Positions 26,957 to 36,809 of a DNA stretch of 64,000 nucleotides are shown in pieces. Positions within the stretch are counted from its first letter, which is position 1. The number at the start of each line of letters is the position of its first letter. Source of the DNA: Croceibacterium aestuarii (lineage in GTDB: Bacteria; Pseudomonadota; Alphaproteobacteria; Sphingomonadales; Sphingomonadaceae); contig NZ_CP131039.1 of NCBI RefSeq assembly GCF_030657335.1, forward strand, positions 2,124,501 through 2,188,500, given 5' to 3'. Made by a program: the position numbers and the translations under genes. The notes under the pieces were generated by a model. It ran no database searches and had not been told where the DNA came from. It saw nothing but the letters and a program-made list of their open reading frames with translations.

Positions 26957-28342
26957 ATGATCCGCCTGTTCAAACACTACATTCCGCACGCCGTGCTATT
27001 GCTCGGCTTGATCGATTTCGCCCTCCTGCTGCTGGCGAACGATCTCGCGTGGAAGCTGCGAGCGGAACAGATCGGAACCGACGCCGGGCTGCTGAGCGAG
27101 CGGATGCCGGCGTTGATCGGCTTTGCCGTCGTGACGCAGACGGCGCTGATCGCCGTCGGGATCTTCGGCAGCGAAGCGCTACGCTCGCTGCGATTTGCCG
27201 GCGCGCGGCTGCTGGTCGGGGTCAGCCTGGCCGTACTGCTGCTCGCCTTTGTCGAATTTGTCCTGCCCGGCGAGACCTACTGGCGTTCGACCTTGCTTTA
27301 CGCGATGATTCTCGCGCTCGCGCTGCTGTTCGCCAACCGCGTGGTGGTCGGCGGCCTGCTGGGAGCCAACGCCTTTCGCCGCCGAGTCCTCGTGCTTGGC
27401 GCCGGACCGCGCGCTCTGCGTCTGCGCGCGCTGAGCGAACGGCCGGGGAGCGGCTTCGCGATTGTCGGTTACGTGTCGATGGGCGGCGGTCACCTCGCAT
27501 TCGAGGGCGCGATTCCGCGCGCCGCCATTCCCGACCTTTCGCACCACGTGCAGGCGCTCGGCGCGACAGAGGTGGTCCTGGCGATCGAGGAACGGCGCAA
27601 CGCATTGCCGCTCAAGGACCTGCTGCGGGTCAAGACTGCGGGGGTCCACGTCAACGACTTCTCCAGCTTCATGGAGCGCGAAACAGGACGAGTCGATCTC
27701 GACACGCTCAATCCCAGCTGGCTGATCTTCTCCGACGGTTTCTCCTCCGGCCGGATGATATCGAGCTTCGCCAAACGGGTGTTCGACATCCTCGCCAGCG
27801 GCTTGCTGCTGCTGCTGACCTTCCCGTTCATCGGCCTCTTTGCCATTCTGGTGAAGCTCGACAGCGCCGGTCCGGCATTCTTCCGGCAACAGCGCGTCGG
27901 CCTTTATGGCGAGCCATTTTCGGTCATCAAGCTCCGTTCGATGCGCAGCGATGCCGAAAAGGACGGAGCAAAGTGGGCCGCGAAAGACGATCCGCGCATC
28001 ACGCGGCTCGGCAGGTTCATTCGCAAGGTCCGGATCGATGAATTGCCGCAGACCTGGAGCGTGCTCAAGGGCCACATGAGCTTCGTGGGGCCGCGGCCGG
28101 AAGTGCCCCAGTTCGTCGCCGATCTGGAGGAGAAGCTGCCGTTCTATGCCGAGCGGCACATGGTCAAACCGGGCATCACCGGTTGGGCGCAGATCAACTA
28201 TCCCTACGGTGCCTCGGTCGAGGATGCGCGGGCCAAGCTGGAGTACGATCTCTATTACGCCAAGAACTACACCCCGTTCCTCGATATCCTGATCCTGCTG
28301 CAGACCTTGCGGGTGATCCTCTGGCCGGACGGTGCGCGATGA
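26957..28342 (+). CDS. Exopolysaccharide undecaprenyl-phosphate sugar transferase (EpsB-like, PEP-CTERM associated)
   Basis: A 461-residue membrane transferase that starts polysaccharide repeat units by moving a sugar phosphate onto the lipid carrier. It has about four N-terminal membrane segments, a CoA-binding-like domain (RVLVLGAGPRALRLRAL), a fifth segment near 275-300, and the bacterial sugar transferase domain with RQQRVGLYGEPFSVIKLRSM, KVRIDELPQ and FVGPRPEVPQF. I chose the ATG at 26957 after GGAG rather than GTG 26948. The three following genes overlap or abut it, as in exosortase-associated EPS loci. Confidence 0.88.
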   Translation: MIRLFKHYIPHAVLLLGLIDFALLLLANDLAWKLRAEQIGTDAGLLSERMPALIGFAVVTQTALIAVGIFGSEALRSLRFAGARLLVGVSLAVLLLAFVEFVLPGETYWRSTLLYAMILALALLFANRVVVGGLLGANAFRRRVLVLGAGPRALRLRALSERPGSGFAIVGYVSMGGGHLAFEGAIPRAAIPDLSHHVQALGATEVVLAIEERRNALPLKDLLRVKTAGVHVNDFSSFMERETGRVDLDTLNPSWLIFSDGFSSGRMISSFAKRVFDILASGLLLLLTFPFIGLFAILVKLDSAGPAFFRQQRVGLYGEPFSVIKLRSMRSDAEKDGAKWAAKDDPRITRLGRFIRKVRIDELPQTWSVLKGHMSFVGPRPEVPQFVADLEEKLPFYAERHMVKPGITGWAQINYPYGASVEDARAKLEYDLYYAKNYTPFLDILILLQTLRVILWPDGAR

Positions 28343-30447
28343 ACGGTCCGGTGGTCGGCCCGCTCGAACTGGTCGCTTACCTGCTGTCCGCGCTCGGACC
28401 GCTGGTCTTGGCGACGTGGCTGCTCGCGCGCCGCGCGCAAAATGCGTGGTCGCACGGCGCAACCGCCACCGCACTGGCGACCATGGCCGCCTGGGCGCTG
28501 GCCCGGCCGGTGTTTGGGCCCGACGCGATGTCGGCGCGGCTCCTGCTCAGCGCGAGCTATCTCGCCTGGCTATGGGCGCTCTACCGTATGTTCGCTCGCG
28601 ATGGGCGTCACGAGAGCCTGGGCCCAATTCGGCCGGTGGTGCTCGCGCTGGGCTTCGTAGGCTTGATGCAAATCGCTCTTGCGCTGGCCGTCGTGGGCGA
28701 GCCGAGCGCAGCGGGGACCGGAGAACTGGTCCGTCTTGGCATCGCTTTCCGGCTGCTGTTTTGCGCAGGTGCGCTGGTCCTGGTGCACAATCTCTACACC
28801 GGGGCTTCGCTCGCCGCCCGGCGCGAACTGCGCTGGCCGGCCGCGGCAATGGCGCTGATGTGGTTCTACGACCTCAATTTTCAGACCCTGGCTTTTCTCG
28901 AGCAGGGTCTGCACGCCACTCTCGCCGGCTTCCGCGCATTGATACCGCTGGCCGTGACGCTGCTGCTGGCGATCGGTGCCCTGCAGCGCACGCCCGAGCA
29001 AGCGTTCAGCCCTTCGCGGGCCTTCGCCTTCCGGTCGATCTCGCTGCTCGTCATCGCCGGCTATTTCGGGCTGATGGTCGTGGCGTTTCGCGGCATCGCC
29101 ATCGCCGGCGGCGAAACAGCCGGGCTGTTGCAGATCGCGTTCCTCGTGGTCGCAAGCGCGGGTGCGCTGGCACTCCTGCCATCGAAGCGCCTGCGCGGCT
29201 GGCTCCACGTCACCGTGACGAAAAATCTCTTCCAGCACCGCTACGACTATCGCGAGGAATGGCTGCGTTTCACCCGGACCATGGGCGACGGCGACGCGGG
29301 GACAATGCCGCTGCGTGAGCGGGTGATCCAGGCCGTGGCCGACGTGACCGACAGTCCCGCCGGGCTGCTGCTGGCGCCGGGCGAGTATGGCAGTCTTTCG
29401 CTCGCAGCGCGCTGGCAATGGCCGGGAACCGAAATCCCGGCCGAGGCGATGGACGTCGCCGGGGCACGCTTCTTCGCCGACAGCCAGTTCATCCTCGACC
29501 TCGATCATTGGAGAGCGGGCAAGAACGAAGATATTCCGGATGCCGCGGTGCCGCGGTGGCTCGTCGACGAGGCGCGGGCGTGGGCAATGGTGCCGCTGCT
29601 GCATTACGACCGCCTCCTGGGCATCGTTGTGCTCGCGCGACCGGCCTATTCGCGCACGCTCGACTGGGAGGATTTCGACCTGCTGCGCGTGGTGGGTCGC
29701 CAGCTCGCTAGCTATCTTGCGGAGGAAGCCAGCCAAGACGCGCTCGGCGAGGCGCAGCGCTTCGACGAATTCAACCGCCGCATCGCGTTTGTGATGCACG
29801 ACATCAAGAACCTTGCCAGCCAGCTTTCGCTGCTCGCACGCAACGCCGAAAAGCATGCCGACAAGCCGGCTTTTCGCGCCGATATGCTGGTGACCCTCAG
29901 GAACAGCAGCGACAAGCTCAACACCCTGCTTGCGCGCCTCGGCCGGTACGGGGGCCAGGGCGGGGAGCAAGTCGGACCGGTGCCCGTCCGTTCGCTGCTG
30001 CAGTCGATCGCCGAACGTTACCGCGCCCAGCACGCCGTCATCGCCCTGCCGGGCGGCGAGTTCATAGCCCTTGCGCAGCCCGACGCACTCGATCAGGCCC
30101 TTGTGCACCTCGTTCAGAACGCGGTCGACGCCAGCCGGGACGATACCGCGGTTCTTCTCGACGCGCGGTCGGAGGGAATGGATGTCGTCATCGAAGTGAA
30201 CGATTCGGGTAGCGGCATGAGCCCCGAATTCGTTCGCACCACGCTGTTCAAGCCGTTCCATTCCTCCAAGCCCGGTGGGTTCGGCATCGGCGCTTACGAG
30301 GCGCGGGAGACGATCCGCGCCATGGGCGGCAAGCTCGAAGTCGAAAGCCGCGAGGGGCTTGGCACGCGTTTCGTCGTGCGCCTCCCGCGCCTGCTCGGGG
30401 ATGTGCGAATTCCCGCAAGCTACAATGTGAAAGCTGAGGTGGCATGA
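28339..30447 (+). CDS. prsK: PEP-CTERM system histidine kinase PrsK
   Basis: A 702-residue sensor kinase: about nine N-terminal membrane helices (residues 1-300), a GAF-like region near 350-475, a dimerisation helix with the phosphoacceptor histidine (RIAFVMHDIKNLASQLS), then a HATPase domain with the N box (QNAVDAS) and a glycine-rich lid (GFGIGAYEARETI). It starts at ATG 28339, overlapping the transferase stop by 4 bases (ATGA), and overlaps prsR the same way. With PrsR it controls exopolysaccharide and exosortase genes. The open frame upstream is a shadow of the transferase. Confidence 0.92.
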   Translation: MNGPVVGPLELVAYLLSALGPLVLATWLLARRAQNAWSHGATATALATMAAWALARPVFGPDAMSARLLLSASYLAWLWALYRMFARDGRHESLGPIRPVVLALGFVGLMQIALALAVVGEPSAAGTGELVRLGIAFRLLFCAGALVLVHNLYTGASLAARRELRWPAAAMALMWFYDLNFQTLAFLEQGLHATLAGFRALIPLAVTLLLAIGALQRTPEQAFSPSRAFAFRSISLLVIAGYFGLMVVAFRGIAIAGGETAGLLQIAFLVVASAGALALLPSKRLRGWLHVTVTKNLFQHRYDYREEWLRFTRTMGDGDAGTMPLRERVIQAVADVTDSPAGLLLAPGEYGSLSLAARWQWPGTEIPAEAMDVAGARFFADSQFILDLDHWRAGKNEDIPDAAVPRWLVDEARAWAMVPLLHYDRLLGIVVLARPAYSRTLDWEDFDLLRVVGRQLASYLAEEASQDALGEAQRFDEFNRRIAFVMHDIKNLASQLSLLARNAEKHADKPAFRADMLVTLRNSSDKLNTLLARLGRYGGQGGEQVGPVPVRSLLQSIAERYRAQHAVIALPGGEFIALAQPDALDQALVHLVQNAVDASRDDTAVLLDARSEGMDVVIEVNDSGSGMSPEFVRTTLFKPFHSSKPGGFGIGAYEARETIRAMGGKLEVESREGLGTRFVVRLPRLLGDVRIPASYNVKAEVA

Positions 30448-31811
30448 TGGTGGAACAGCTCCCCAAACTCCTGATCGTCGAGGACGACGAGGGGCTGCAG
30501 GCGCAGCTCAAATGGGCCTACGACGATTTCGAAGTGATAATCGCCGGCGATCGCGATAGCGCGATTACCGCCTTGCGCGCCGAGAAGCCGGCAGTGGTGA
30601 CGCTCGATCTCGGCCTGCCGCCTGATCCCGACGGGACCAGCGAAGGCTTTGCGGTGCTCGACGAGATCATGGCCCTCAAGCCCGACACCAAGGTCATCGT
30701 GGCCAGCGGTCACGGCGCGCGCGCCAGCGCGCTGACCGCCATCGAGCGCGGAGCCTACGATTTCTACCAGAAGCCCGTCGACATCGAGCAGCTCGGCTTG
30801 ATCGTCCGGCGCGCGCTCAACCTCCATCATATCGAGGTCGAGAACCGCAAACTGGCCGAGCGTTCCGGTGACAGCAATCGCGTGCTCGGCGGTCTCATCA
30901 CGGCAGCACCGGAAATGGTCCGCGTCGCCCGCACCATCGAGCGCGTCGCGAACACCAAGGCTTCGGTCATGCTGCTCGGGGCGAGCGGCACCGGCAAGGA
31001 ACTTCTGGCGCGCGGTCTGCACGACGCGAGCGATCGCCGGGGCGGCAATTTCATCGCCATCAACTGCGCGGCGATTCCCGAAAGCCTGCTCGAGAGCGAG
31101 TTGTTCGGACACGAGAAGGGCGCCTTTACGGGCGCAATCAAGACCACCGAAGGCAAGATCGAGCTTGCCGGCGGCGGCACGCTGTTCCTCGATGAAGTCG
31201 GCGACATTCCGCTTCCGTTGCAGGTCAAGCTGCTGCGCTTCCTGCAAGAGCGTACGATCGAGCGGATTGGGGGACGCAGGTCGATTTCCGTCGACACCCG
31301 CATCGTCTGCGCGACGCATCAGGACCTTGAGGCGATGATCGCCGACGGGCGCTTCCGCGAGGATCTCTATTATCGTCTCGCCGAAATCGTGGTGAGGATA
31401 CCCAGCCTAGCCGAGCGTCCCGGCGATGCCGCGCTGCTCGCCAAGGCGTTTCTCAAACGTTTCGCTGGAGAGATGAACCCGCAGGTCAAGGGCTTCGCAC
31501 CCGACGCTTTGGCGGCGATCGGCGACTGGTCGTGGCCCGGCAACGTCCGCGAGCTCGAAAACCGGGTGAAGCGCGCGGTCATCATGGCCGACGGCAAACT
31601 GATCAGCGCCGCCGACCTCGACCTCGGCGGCACCGAGGATGGGGAGTGCGAAGCGCTCAACATCAAGAGTGCCCGCGAGCAGTCCGACCGGCGCATGATC
31701 CGCCAGGCGCTTGCCCGGGCCGACGGGAATATCTCGAGCACCGCCAAGCTTCTCGGCATAAGTCGGCCCACGCTCTACGACTTGCTCAAGCAGTATGACC
31801 TGCAGGCTTGA
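30444..31811 (+). CDS. prsR: PEP-CTERM system response regulator PrsR (sigma-54 activator)
   Basis: A 455-residue NtrC-type activator: receiver domain (about 1-125, LLIVEDDEGLQ; phosphoacceptor Asp in VVTLDLGLPP), AAA+ domain (about 150-380) with Walker A GASGTGKEL, the sigma-54 contact loop GAFTGA and Walker B GGTLFLDEVGD, and a C-terminal Fis-type helix-turn-helix (STAKLLGISRPTLYDLL). It is the partner of PrsK, overlapping it by 4 bases. I did not find a convincing sigma-54 promoter next to this operon. Confidence 0.93.
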   Translation: MMVEQLPKLLIVEDDEGLQAQLKWAYDDFEVIIAGDRDSAITALRAEKPAVVTLDLGLPPDPDGTSEGFAVLDEIMALKPDTKVIVASGHGARASALTAIERGAYDFYQKPVDIEQLGLIVRRALNLHHIEVENRKLAERSGDSNRVLGGLITAAPEMVRVARTIERVANTKASVMLLGASGTGKELLARGLHDASDRRGGNFIAINCAAIPESLLESELFGHEKGAFTGAIKTTEGKIELAGGGTLFLDEVGDIPLPLQVKLLRFLQERTIERIGGRRSISVDTRIVCATHQDLEAMIADGRFREDLYYRLAEIVVRIPSLAERPGDAALLAKAFLKRFAGEMNPQVKGFAPDALAAIGDWSWPGNVRELENRVKRAVIMADGKLISAADLDLGGTEDGECEALNIKSAREQSDRRMIRQALARADGNISSTAKLLGISRPTLYDLLKQYDLQA

Positions 31812-33582
31812 GCGGATCTGGCTGGCGCTGCTCCTCGCCTGCGCGGCCATCCCGGCGCTCGCGGGTGGGGGCGGCGACCCGCTGACCACGGCGCGCGAGG
31901 CGATAGCTCGAGGCGACGGTATCGCCGCCGAGGTTGCCGCGCGTCGGGCCATGGCCGAGGGGGCGCCGCGCAGCGCGGTGGCCGCCACCCTGGGCGAAGC
32001 CTATGCGCTCCAGGGAGAAACCGGCAAAGCGCTGCAATGGCTCGAGCCCGGCGAGTTCGACCGGTCGAGCGCCGAATCCGGCTTCCGCGCGCTCGGCCGC
32101 CTCAAGACCGAGCGCGGCGAATTCGGCGAAGCGGCCGAAGCCTTCGACCGTGCCATCGCGAGCGGTGCGCGAAGCTCGGGATTGTGGGTCGATATCGCCC
32201 GGATGCGCTATCGCAGCGGTGAGCAGCACATTGTCGGCGATGCGATCGACCGGGCGCTCGCCCTCGACCCGCGCGATCCCGACGCCCTGTCGCTGCAGGC
32301 CCAGCTGGTGCGCGATTCGCGCGGCCTGGTCGCGGCGCTGCCGTGGTTCAAACGCGCCGTCGGGATCGCGCCCGACGACGTCGCCCTGCTGGGCGACTAC
32401 GCTGCGACCTTGGGCGAGGCCGGCCGCTACAAGTCCATGCTCAGGGTGGTCCGCCACATGTTCAAGCTGCAGCCGGACAATCCGCGCATCTATTACCTGC
32501 AGAGCGTGCTCGCGGCGCGCGCCGGGCAGGACGACCTCGCCCGGCGCCTTCTGTGGCGCGCCGGCGACGACAGCGCGGCGAGTCCGGCCGGTCTCGTGCT
32601 GGCCGGGGTGCTCGAATATCGCACCGGCCACCCGGCGCTCGCGGTCGAGCGGTTCGACGAACTGGCACGACTTCAACCTGACAATCCACTCGCCGCAAAA
32701 CTGCTCGCTCGTGCGCTCCTCGCAAGCGGGGACCTTTCGGAGACGGTATCGCGGCTGACTCCGATCGCGAGCCGAGACAACGCTTCGCCCTATGTGCTGA
32801 CGCTACTCGCGCGCGCGTACGAACAGCTCGGCCGCCGCGCCGACGCAGCGCCCTTGCTCGATCGCGCGGCGCAGGCTGCACCGTCGGCGCTGGCGGCCTA
32901 TCCGTTCGGCGCGGCCGGCGAAGACGCGTCTTTCCGCTGGGATGCTACTGCGCGTGCCGATGCGGGCGTGGAGGAACTCAGGCGCCTGCTCGGGACCGGT
33001 CAGCTCGATGCGGCGACCGCTCTTGCGCGGGACCTCGACGCCCGCTTTCCCGGCGCCGTCGATATCGAGAACCTCAACGGCGATGCCGCGCTGCTGACCG
33101 GCAGGCCCGCTGCCGCACTGCAATACTATGCCCAGGCTGGCGAGGTCCGGCGCACGACGGCCATGATCCAGCGGGTCGCCAAGGCGCTGACCATGCTGGG
33201 GGATGCGAAGGCCGCGGACCGCCTATTGGCCGGTTCGCTGGCGCTCGATCCGCGCAACCATGTTTTGGCGGCGCAACTCGGGCGGCGGCTTGCCGCGCAG
33301 GGCAAATGGGCGGAGGCTGCCACTTTGCTGGGTCATGCGGTCCGGCTCGGCGGAGGGCGCGATCCACGCCTGTTGAGCGATCTCGCCCGGGCACAGATCG
33401 AGACCGGCGCGGCCGACGCGGCACTGACCAATGCGCGCGAAGCCTACCGCATCCAGCGCGCTCTGCCGCAAACGACTGAAGTGCTTGCTGCTGCGCTGGC
33501 AGCGAAGGGCGAGGGCGGGGCGTCCGTCTTGCTTGCCAAGATCGACCGGCAGCGCAGTTCCACCGCGTTCGCCGCCCGCTAG
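31795..33582 (+). CDS. prsT: PEP-CTERM system TPR protein PrsT
   Basis: A 595-residue exported protein with an N-terminal signal-like segment (IWLALLLACAAIPALAG) and at least ten tetratricopeptide repeats (for example GEFGEAAEAFDRAIASGARS and GHPALAVERFDELARLQPDN). It begins inside prsR (17-base overlap). PrsT proteins accompany PrsK and PrsR and probably act as a periplasmic or outer-membrane scaffold in polysaccharide export. No exosortase gene is found within the window. Confidence 0.88.
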   Translation: MTCRLERIWLALLLACAAIPALAGGGGDPLTTAREAIARGDGIAAEVAARRAMAEGAPRSAVAATLGEAYALQGETGKALQWLEPGEFDRSSAESGFRALGRLKTERGEFGEAAEAFDRAIASGARSSGLWVDIARMRYRSGEQHIVGDAIDRALALDPRDPDALSLQAQLVRDSRGLVAALPWFKRAVGIAPDDVALLGDYAATLGEAGRYKSMLRVVRHMFKLQPDNPRIYYLQSVLAARAGQDDLARRLLWRAGDDSAASPAGLVLAGVLEYRTGHPALAVERFDELARLQPDNPLAAKLLARALLASGDLSETVSRLTPIASRDNASPYVLTLLARAYEQLGRRADAAPLLDRAAQAAPSALAAYPFGAAGEDASFRWDATARADAGVEELRRLLGTGQLDAATALARDLDARFPGAVDIENLNGDAALLTGRPAAALQYYAQAGEVRRTTAMIQRVAKALTMLGDAKAADRLLAGSLALDPRNHVLAAQLGRRLAAQGKWAEAATLLGHAVRLGGGRDPRLLSDLARAQIETGAADAALTNAREAYRIQRALPQTTEVLAAALAAKGEGGASVLLAKIDRQRSSTAFAAR

Positions 33583-33630
33583 CGCGGCACTGCGCTGGAC
33601 AGCCGGCCTGCGCTTCGCCAATCGCCGCCC

Positions 33631-34593
33631 ATGCCTTCGCTGGGCCCCCTATTGCGAATCGACCCGCTGGTTCGGCTCCTGCTGCTGGCGATCGTGCTCG
33701 CTTCGCTGCTCCCGGTGTCCAGCGCCTGGCGGCCGGTGGCGCAAGGCGTCTCGAATGGGGCGGTCTTCCTGTTGTTCCTGCTCAACGGTCTGCGCCTGCC
33801 GCGCGCCGACGTGCTGCGCGGGATCGGCCACGTCCGTTTCCTCGTGCCGCTGGTGGCGTGGTGCTTCGGCGCGATGGCGTTGGCCGGTTGGGGACTCTCA
33901 CTGGTCCTGGCGGGCTGGCTTCCCTCCGTCGTGGCGCTCGGCTTCTGCTACCTCGGAACGCTGCCATCGACGGTACAGTCCGCGACCGCTTACTGCTCGC
34001 TGGCCGGGGGCAATGTCGCCAATTCCGTGGTCGCCGCCGCGCTGCTCAACATTCTCGGCGTGTTCGTCACCGCTCTGCTGTTCTCGCTGCTGGCGGGAAG
34101 CGAGGCAGCGGCGTTCGACTTCGGTGCGCTCGAAAAGGTCGCGCTGATCCTGCTGCTACCGTTCCTGCTCGGGCAGATCGCGCAGAGCCGCTTCGGGCAC
34201 TATGTGCGCGAACACCGGCAGCTTGCGACGTGGATGGACCGGACGGCAATCGCCATCGCCGTTTACGTCGCGTTCTCCGGCGCGGTCGACGAGGGCCTGT
34301 GGACGCGTGTCTCTTTCGGAGACTGGGTCGTGCTGGCCGGCGGCGTCGCGCTGTTGCTGTTGTTCGCCTTCGGCGGGGCCTGGGCGCTGGGCGGAGCGCT
34401 TGCGCTGCGCCGGGCAGACCGCATCGCCTTTCTGTTCTCCGGGGCGCAGAAGTCGATCGCGATGGGTGCCCCGCTGGCCAGCGTGCTGTTTCCCGCCGGT
34501 GTCGCCGGGCTCGTGCTGCTGCCGGTGCTGGTCTACCACCTGCTGCAGCTGGTGCTCTCGGCCCCGCTTGCCGCGCGGCTCAGCCGGGGTTGA
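33631..34593 (+). CDS. Bile acid:sodium symporter family protein
   Basis: A 320-residue, roughly ten-helix carrier of the SBF family. Diagnostic segments are GFCYLGTLPSTVQSATAYCS and the C-terminal AFLFSGAQKSIAMGAPLA, both in the crossover regions that bind Na+. Substrates could be organic anions; pathway unknown. It is downstream of prsT (48-base gap) on the same strand and overlaps the convergent DUF475 gene by 14 bases. Confidence 0.85.
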   Translation: MPSLGPLLRIDPLVRLLLLAIVLASLLPVSSAWRPVAQGVSNGAVFLLFLLNGLRLPRADVLRGIGHVRFLVPLVAWCFGAMALAGWGLSLVLAGWLPSVVALGFCYLGTLPSTVQSATAYCSLAGGNVANSVVAAALLNILGVFVTALLFSLLAGSEAAAFDFGALEKVALILLLPFLLGQIAQSRFGHYVREHRQLATWMDRTAIAIAVYVAFSGAVDEGLWTRVSFGDWVVLAGGVALLLLFAFGGAWALGGALALRRADRIAFLFSGAQKSIAMGAPLASVLFPAGVAGLVLLPVLVYHLLQLVLSAPLAARLSRG

Positions 34594-35626
34594 CGCGGTG
34601 GCGGCGATTGTGCCGCACCGACCACCACAGCGAAATGCCGATCAGCACCGCGCCGATCAGCCCGGTCACCGTCTCGGGAATGTGGAACCGCGCCGAGAGC
34701 AACATGATCGCGCCAAGTGCGAGGATCGCCCAAAACGCGCCGTGTTCGAGATAGCGGTATTCAGCCAGCGTTCCCTTCTGCACCAGCATGATGGTCAGCG
34801 AGCGGACGAACATCGCGCCGATCGACAGACCGAGCGCGATGACCACCATGTTGTTCGACAGCGCGAAGGCGCCAATCACCCCGTCGAAGCTGAACGAGGC
34901 GTCGAGCACGTTGAGATAGAGGAACCCGCCGAGCCCGGCGGAAACGACCGCGCCGTGCGCTCTGGCCGTCTCTTCGCGCATTTCGAGCAGCGTGCTGATC
35001 CCTTCGACCGCGACGAAGGTCACTATTCCGAGCATACCCGCGACTAGGAAGGTCAACGCCTCGTCGTCCGGCAGCATCAGCGAGATGAGGAACATCGTCA
35101 CCAGCAGCAATGCGATCTCGACCGCAGCAATGCGCGAGAACTTGCTCAGCTGTTCCTCGATCCAGGCAAGCCAGTGCACGTCCTTGTCGGAATCGAAGAA
35201 GAACTTCGAACCGACCAGGGCGAGGAAGGCGCCGCCGAAGCCGGCAATGCCGACATGCGCAGAGGAGACGATCCGTTCGTATTCGCGCGGGTTGTTGAGC
35301 GACAGGTTCACCGCCTCGAACGGGTTGAGGCCCGCGGCGATGGCGACGATTGCCAGCGGGAAGGCAATGCGCATGCCGAACACCGCAATGGCCATGCCCC
35401 ACGTGAGGAAGCGTTTTTGCCAGATCTCGTCCATGTCCTCGAGCACGGTGGCGTTGACCACGGCGTTGTCGAAGCTGAGCGACACTTCGAGGATCGACAG
35501 AACGGCGATGATCCACAGCATCCGCAAGGTCGCCGAAATGCTGCCGGTCGCGGACCAGCCGTACCACAGCCCGAGGGCGAGGCAGACGAGGGTGAAGACC
35601 AGCGATCCGCGAAAGTATTTCAGCAT
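34580..35626 (-). CDS. TerC-like DUF475 membrane protein
   Basis: A 348-residue membrane protein with eight to nine hydrophobic segments. VSLSFDNAVVNATVLEDMD and VLDASFSFDGVIGAFALSNN are the two conserved acidic transmembrane motifs of the TerC/DUF475 family, associated with metal (manganese) homeostasis or tellurite resistance. I start it at ATG 35626; the open frame extends another 13 codons without a good start. It is convergent with the symporter gene. Confidence 0.85.
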   Translation of the reverse strand: MLKYFRGSLVFTLVCLALGLWYGWSATGSISATLRMLWIIAVLSILEVSLSFDNAVVNATVLEDMDEIWQKRFLTWGMAIAVFGMRIAFPLAIVAIAAGLNPFEAVNLSLNNPREYERIVSSAHVGIAGFGGAFLALVGSKFFFDSDKDVHWLAWIEEQLSKFSRIAAVEIALLLVTMFLISLMLPDDEALTFLVAGMLGIVTFVAVEGISTLLEMREETARAHGAVVSAGLGGFLYLNVLDASFSFDGVIGAFALSNNMVVIALGLSIGAMFVRSLTIMLVQKGTLAEYRYLEHGAFWAILALGAIMLLSARFHIPETVTGLIGAVLIGISLWWSVRHNRRHRVNPG

Positions 35627-35804
35627 GATGCCGCGCTTTCGGAGGTCACATCGCCCGGACGGCATTGGCGCAATGCCGGATTGGCCGTCTTATCGGCGCG
35701 GAACTCACGGCCCCGCAACAGTGACGACAATCCCATATCGCAAAGTGAATCCATGGCCGCGGCGTTGGCACGGATCGAGGGTCGTAGGAAAGCGATTTTC
35801 GGCC

Positions 35805-36674
35805 CTATTCCGGGCGGTAGCACTGCTCGGGGCCGGGGAAGCTGCGGGCGCGCACTTCGTCGGCATAGGCCGCTGCTGCTGCCGAAATCGTGGCCGCGAC
35901 GTTCTCGTAGCGTTTCACGAAACGCGGGACGCGCTCGAACATGCCGAGCATGTCTTCGGTGACGAGGACTTGGCCGTCGCACTGCGCTGAGGCGCCGATG
36001 CCGATGGTCGGGCAGGCGACCGCGCCGGTGACCGCGATGGCGATGTCCTCGAGTACGCCTTCGATGACGATGGCGAAGGCGCCGGCCTCGTCAAGCGCGC
36101 GGGCGTCGGCGACGATCTTCTCCGCCTCGGCATCGTTCTTGCCGCGTGCGGCATAACCGCCGAGCACATTGACCGCCTGCGGGGTCAGGCCAACGTGGCC
36201 CATCACCGGGATGCCGCGCTTGATGAGGAATTCGACCGTCGGGGCCATCGCCTCGCCGCCTTCGAGCTTCACCGCCGCCGCGCCGGTCTGCTTGAGCAGC
36301 CACGAGGCGCTCTCGAAAGCCTTCTCGGGCGATGCTTCGTAGCTGCCGAAGGGCATGTCGACGCAAACCACCGCGTGGTAGCTGCCGCGCACCACCGCGG
36401 CGCCGTGGTTGGCCATCATCTCGAGCGTGACCGGCACCGTGGAAGGCAGGCCGTAGATCACCTGACCGAGCGAATCCCCGACCAGCAGCAGGTCGCAGTG
36501 CGCGTCGAGCAGTTGCGCCTGCCGTGCGGTATAGGCGGTCAGCATGACGAGCGGCTCGCCCGTGACTCCATCCTGCTTGCGGGCGCGCAGCTTCGGCACG
36601 GTCAGCCGCTTCATGGGCTGCGGCGTGGGGTTGGCGCGGCTCGTCGAGGTGTCGAGCTGAAAGGTCGTGGACAT
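35805..36674 (-). CDS. panB: 3-methyl-2-oxobutanoate hydroxymethyltransferase
   Basis: A 289-residue TIM-barrel enzyme, the first step to pantothenate from 2-oxoisovalerate. It shows [26 protein letters not shown], the metal and substrate loop [28 protein letters not shown] and [10 protein letters not shown], as well as [11 protein letters not shown]. The start at 36674 has no clear Shine-Dalgarno; MKRLTVPKL (36614) is an alternative. It stands alone between the DUF475 gene and the divergent permease gene. Confidence 0.93.
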   Translation of the reverse strand: MSTTFQLDTSTSRANPTPQPMKRLTVPKLRARKQDGVTGEPLVMLTAYTARQAQLLDAHCDLLLVGDSLGQVIYGLPSTVPVTLEMMANHGAAVVRGSYHAVVCVDMPFGSYEASPEKAFESASWLLKQTGAAAVKLEGGEAMAPTVEFLIKRGIPVMGHVGLTPQAVNVLGGYAARGKNDAEAEKIVADARALDEAGAFAIVIEGVLEDIAIAVTGAVACPTIGIGASAQCDGQVLVTEDMLGMFERVPRFVKRYENVAATISAAAAAYADEVRARSFPGPEQCYRPE

Positions 36675-36809
36675 GGAGGTCAGCCATAGGCCGGCTATCA
36701 AGCCGGGGAAACCCCGCACATTTCGCCTTGCCAAGCGAACTGCCCGCGTTAGCGTGCCGGGCCATAGAGGGAGGCGGGCCGCGCGCGGCCGCCCAAGAAG
36801 GGATTTTCT

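Noticed and set aside
35658-35682. Small hairpin upstream of the DUF475 gene (GGCATT...AATGCC)
   Set aside because: A six-base stem without T-run or recognisable regulatory context; likely chance.
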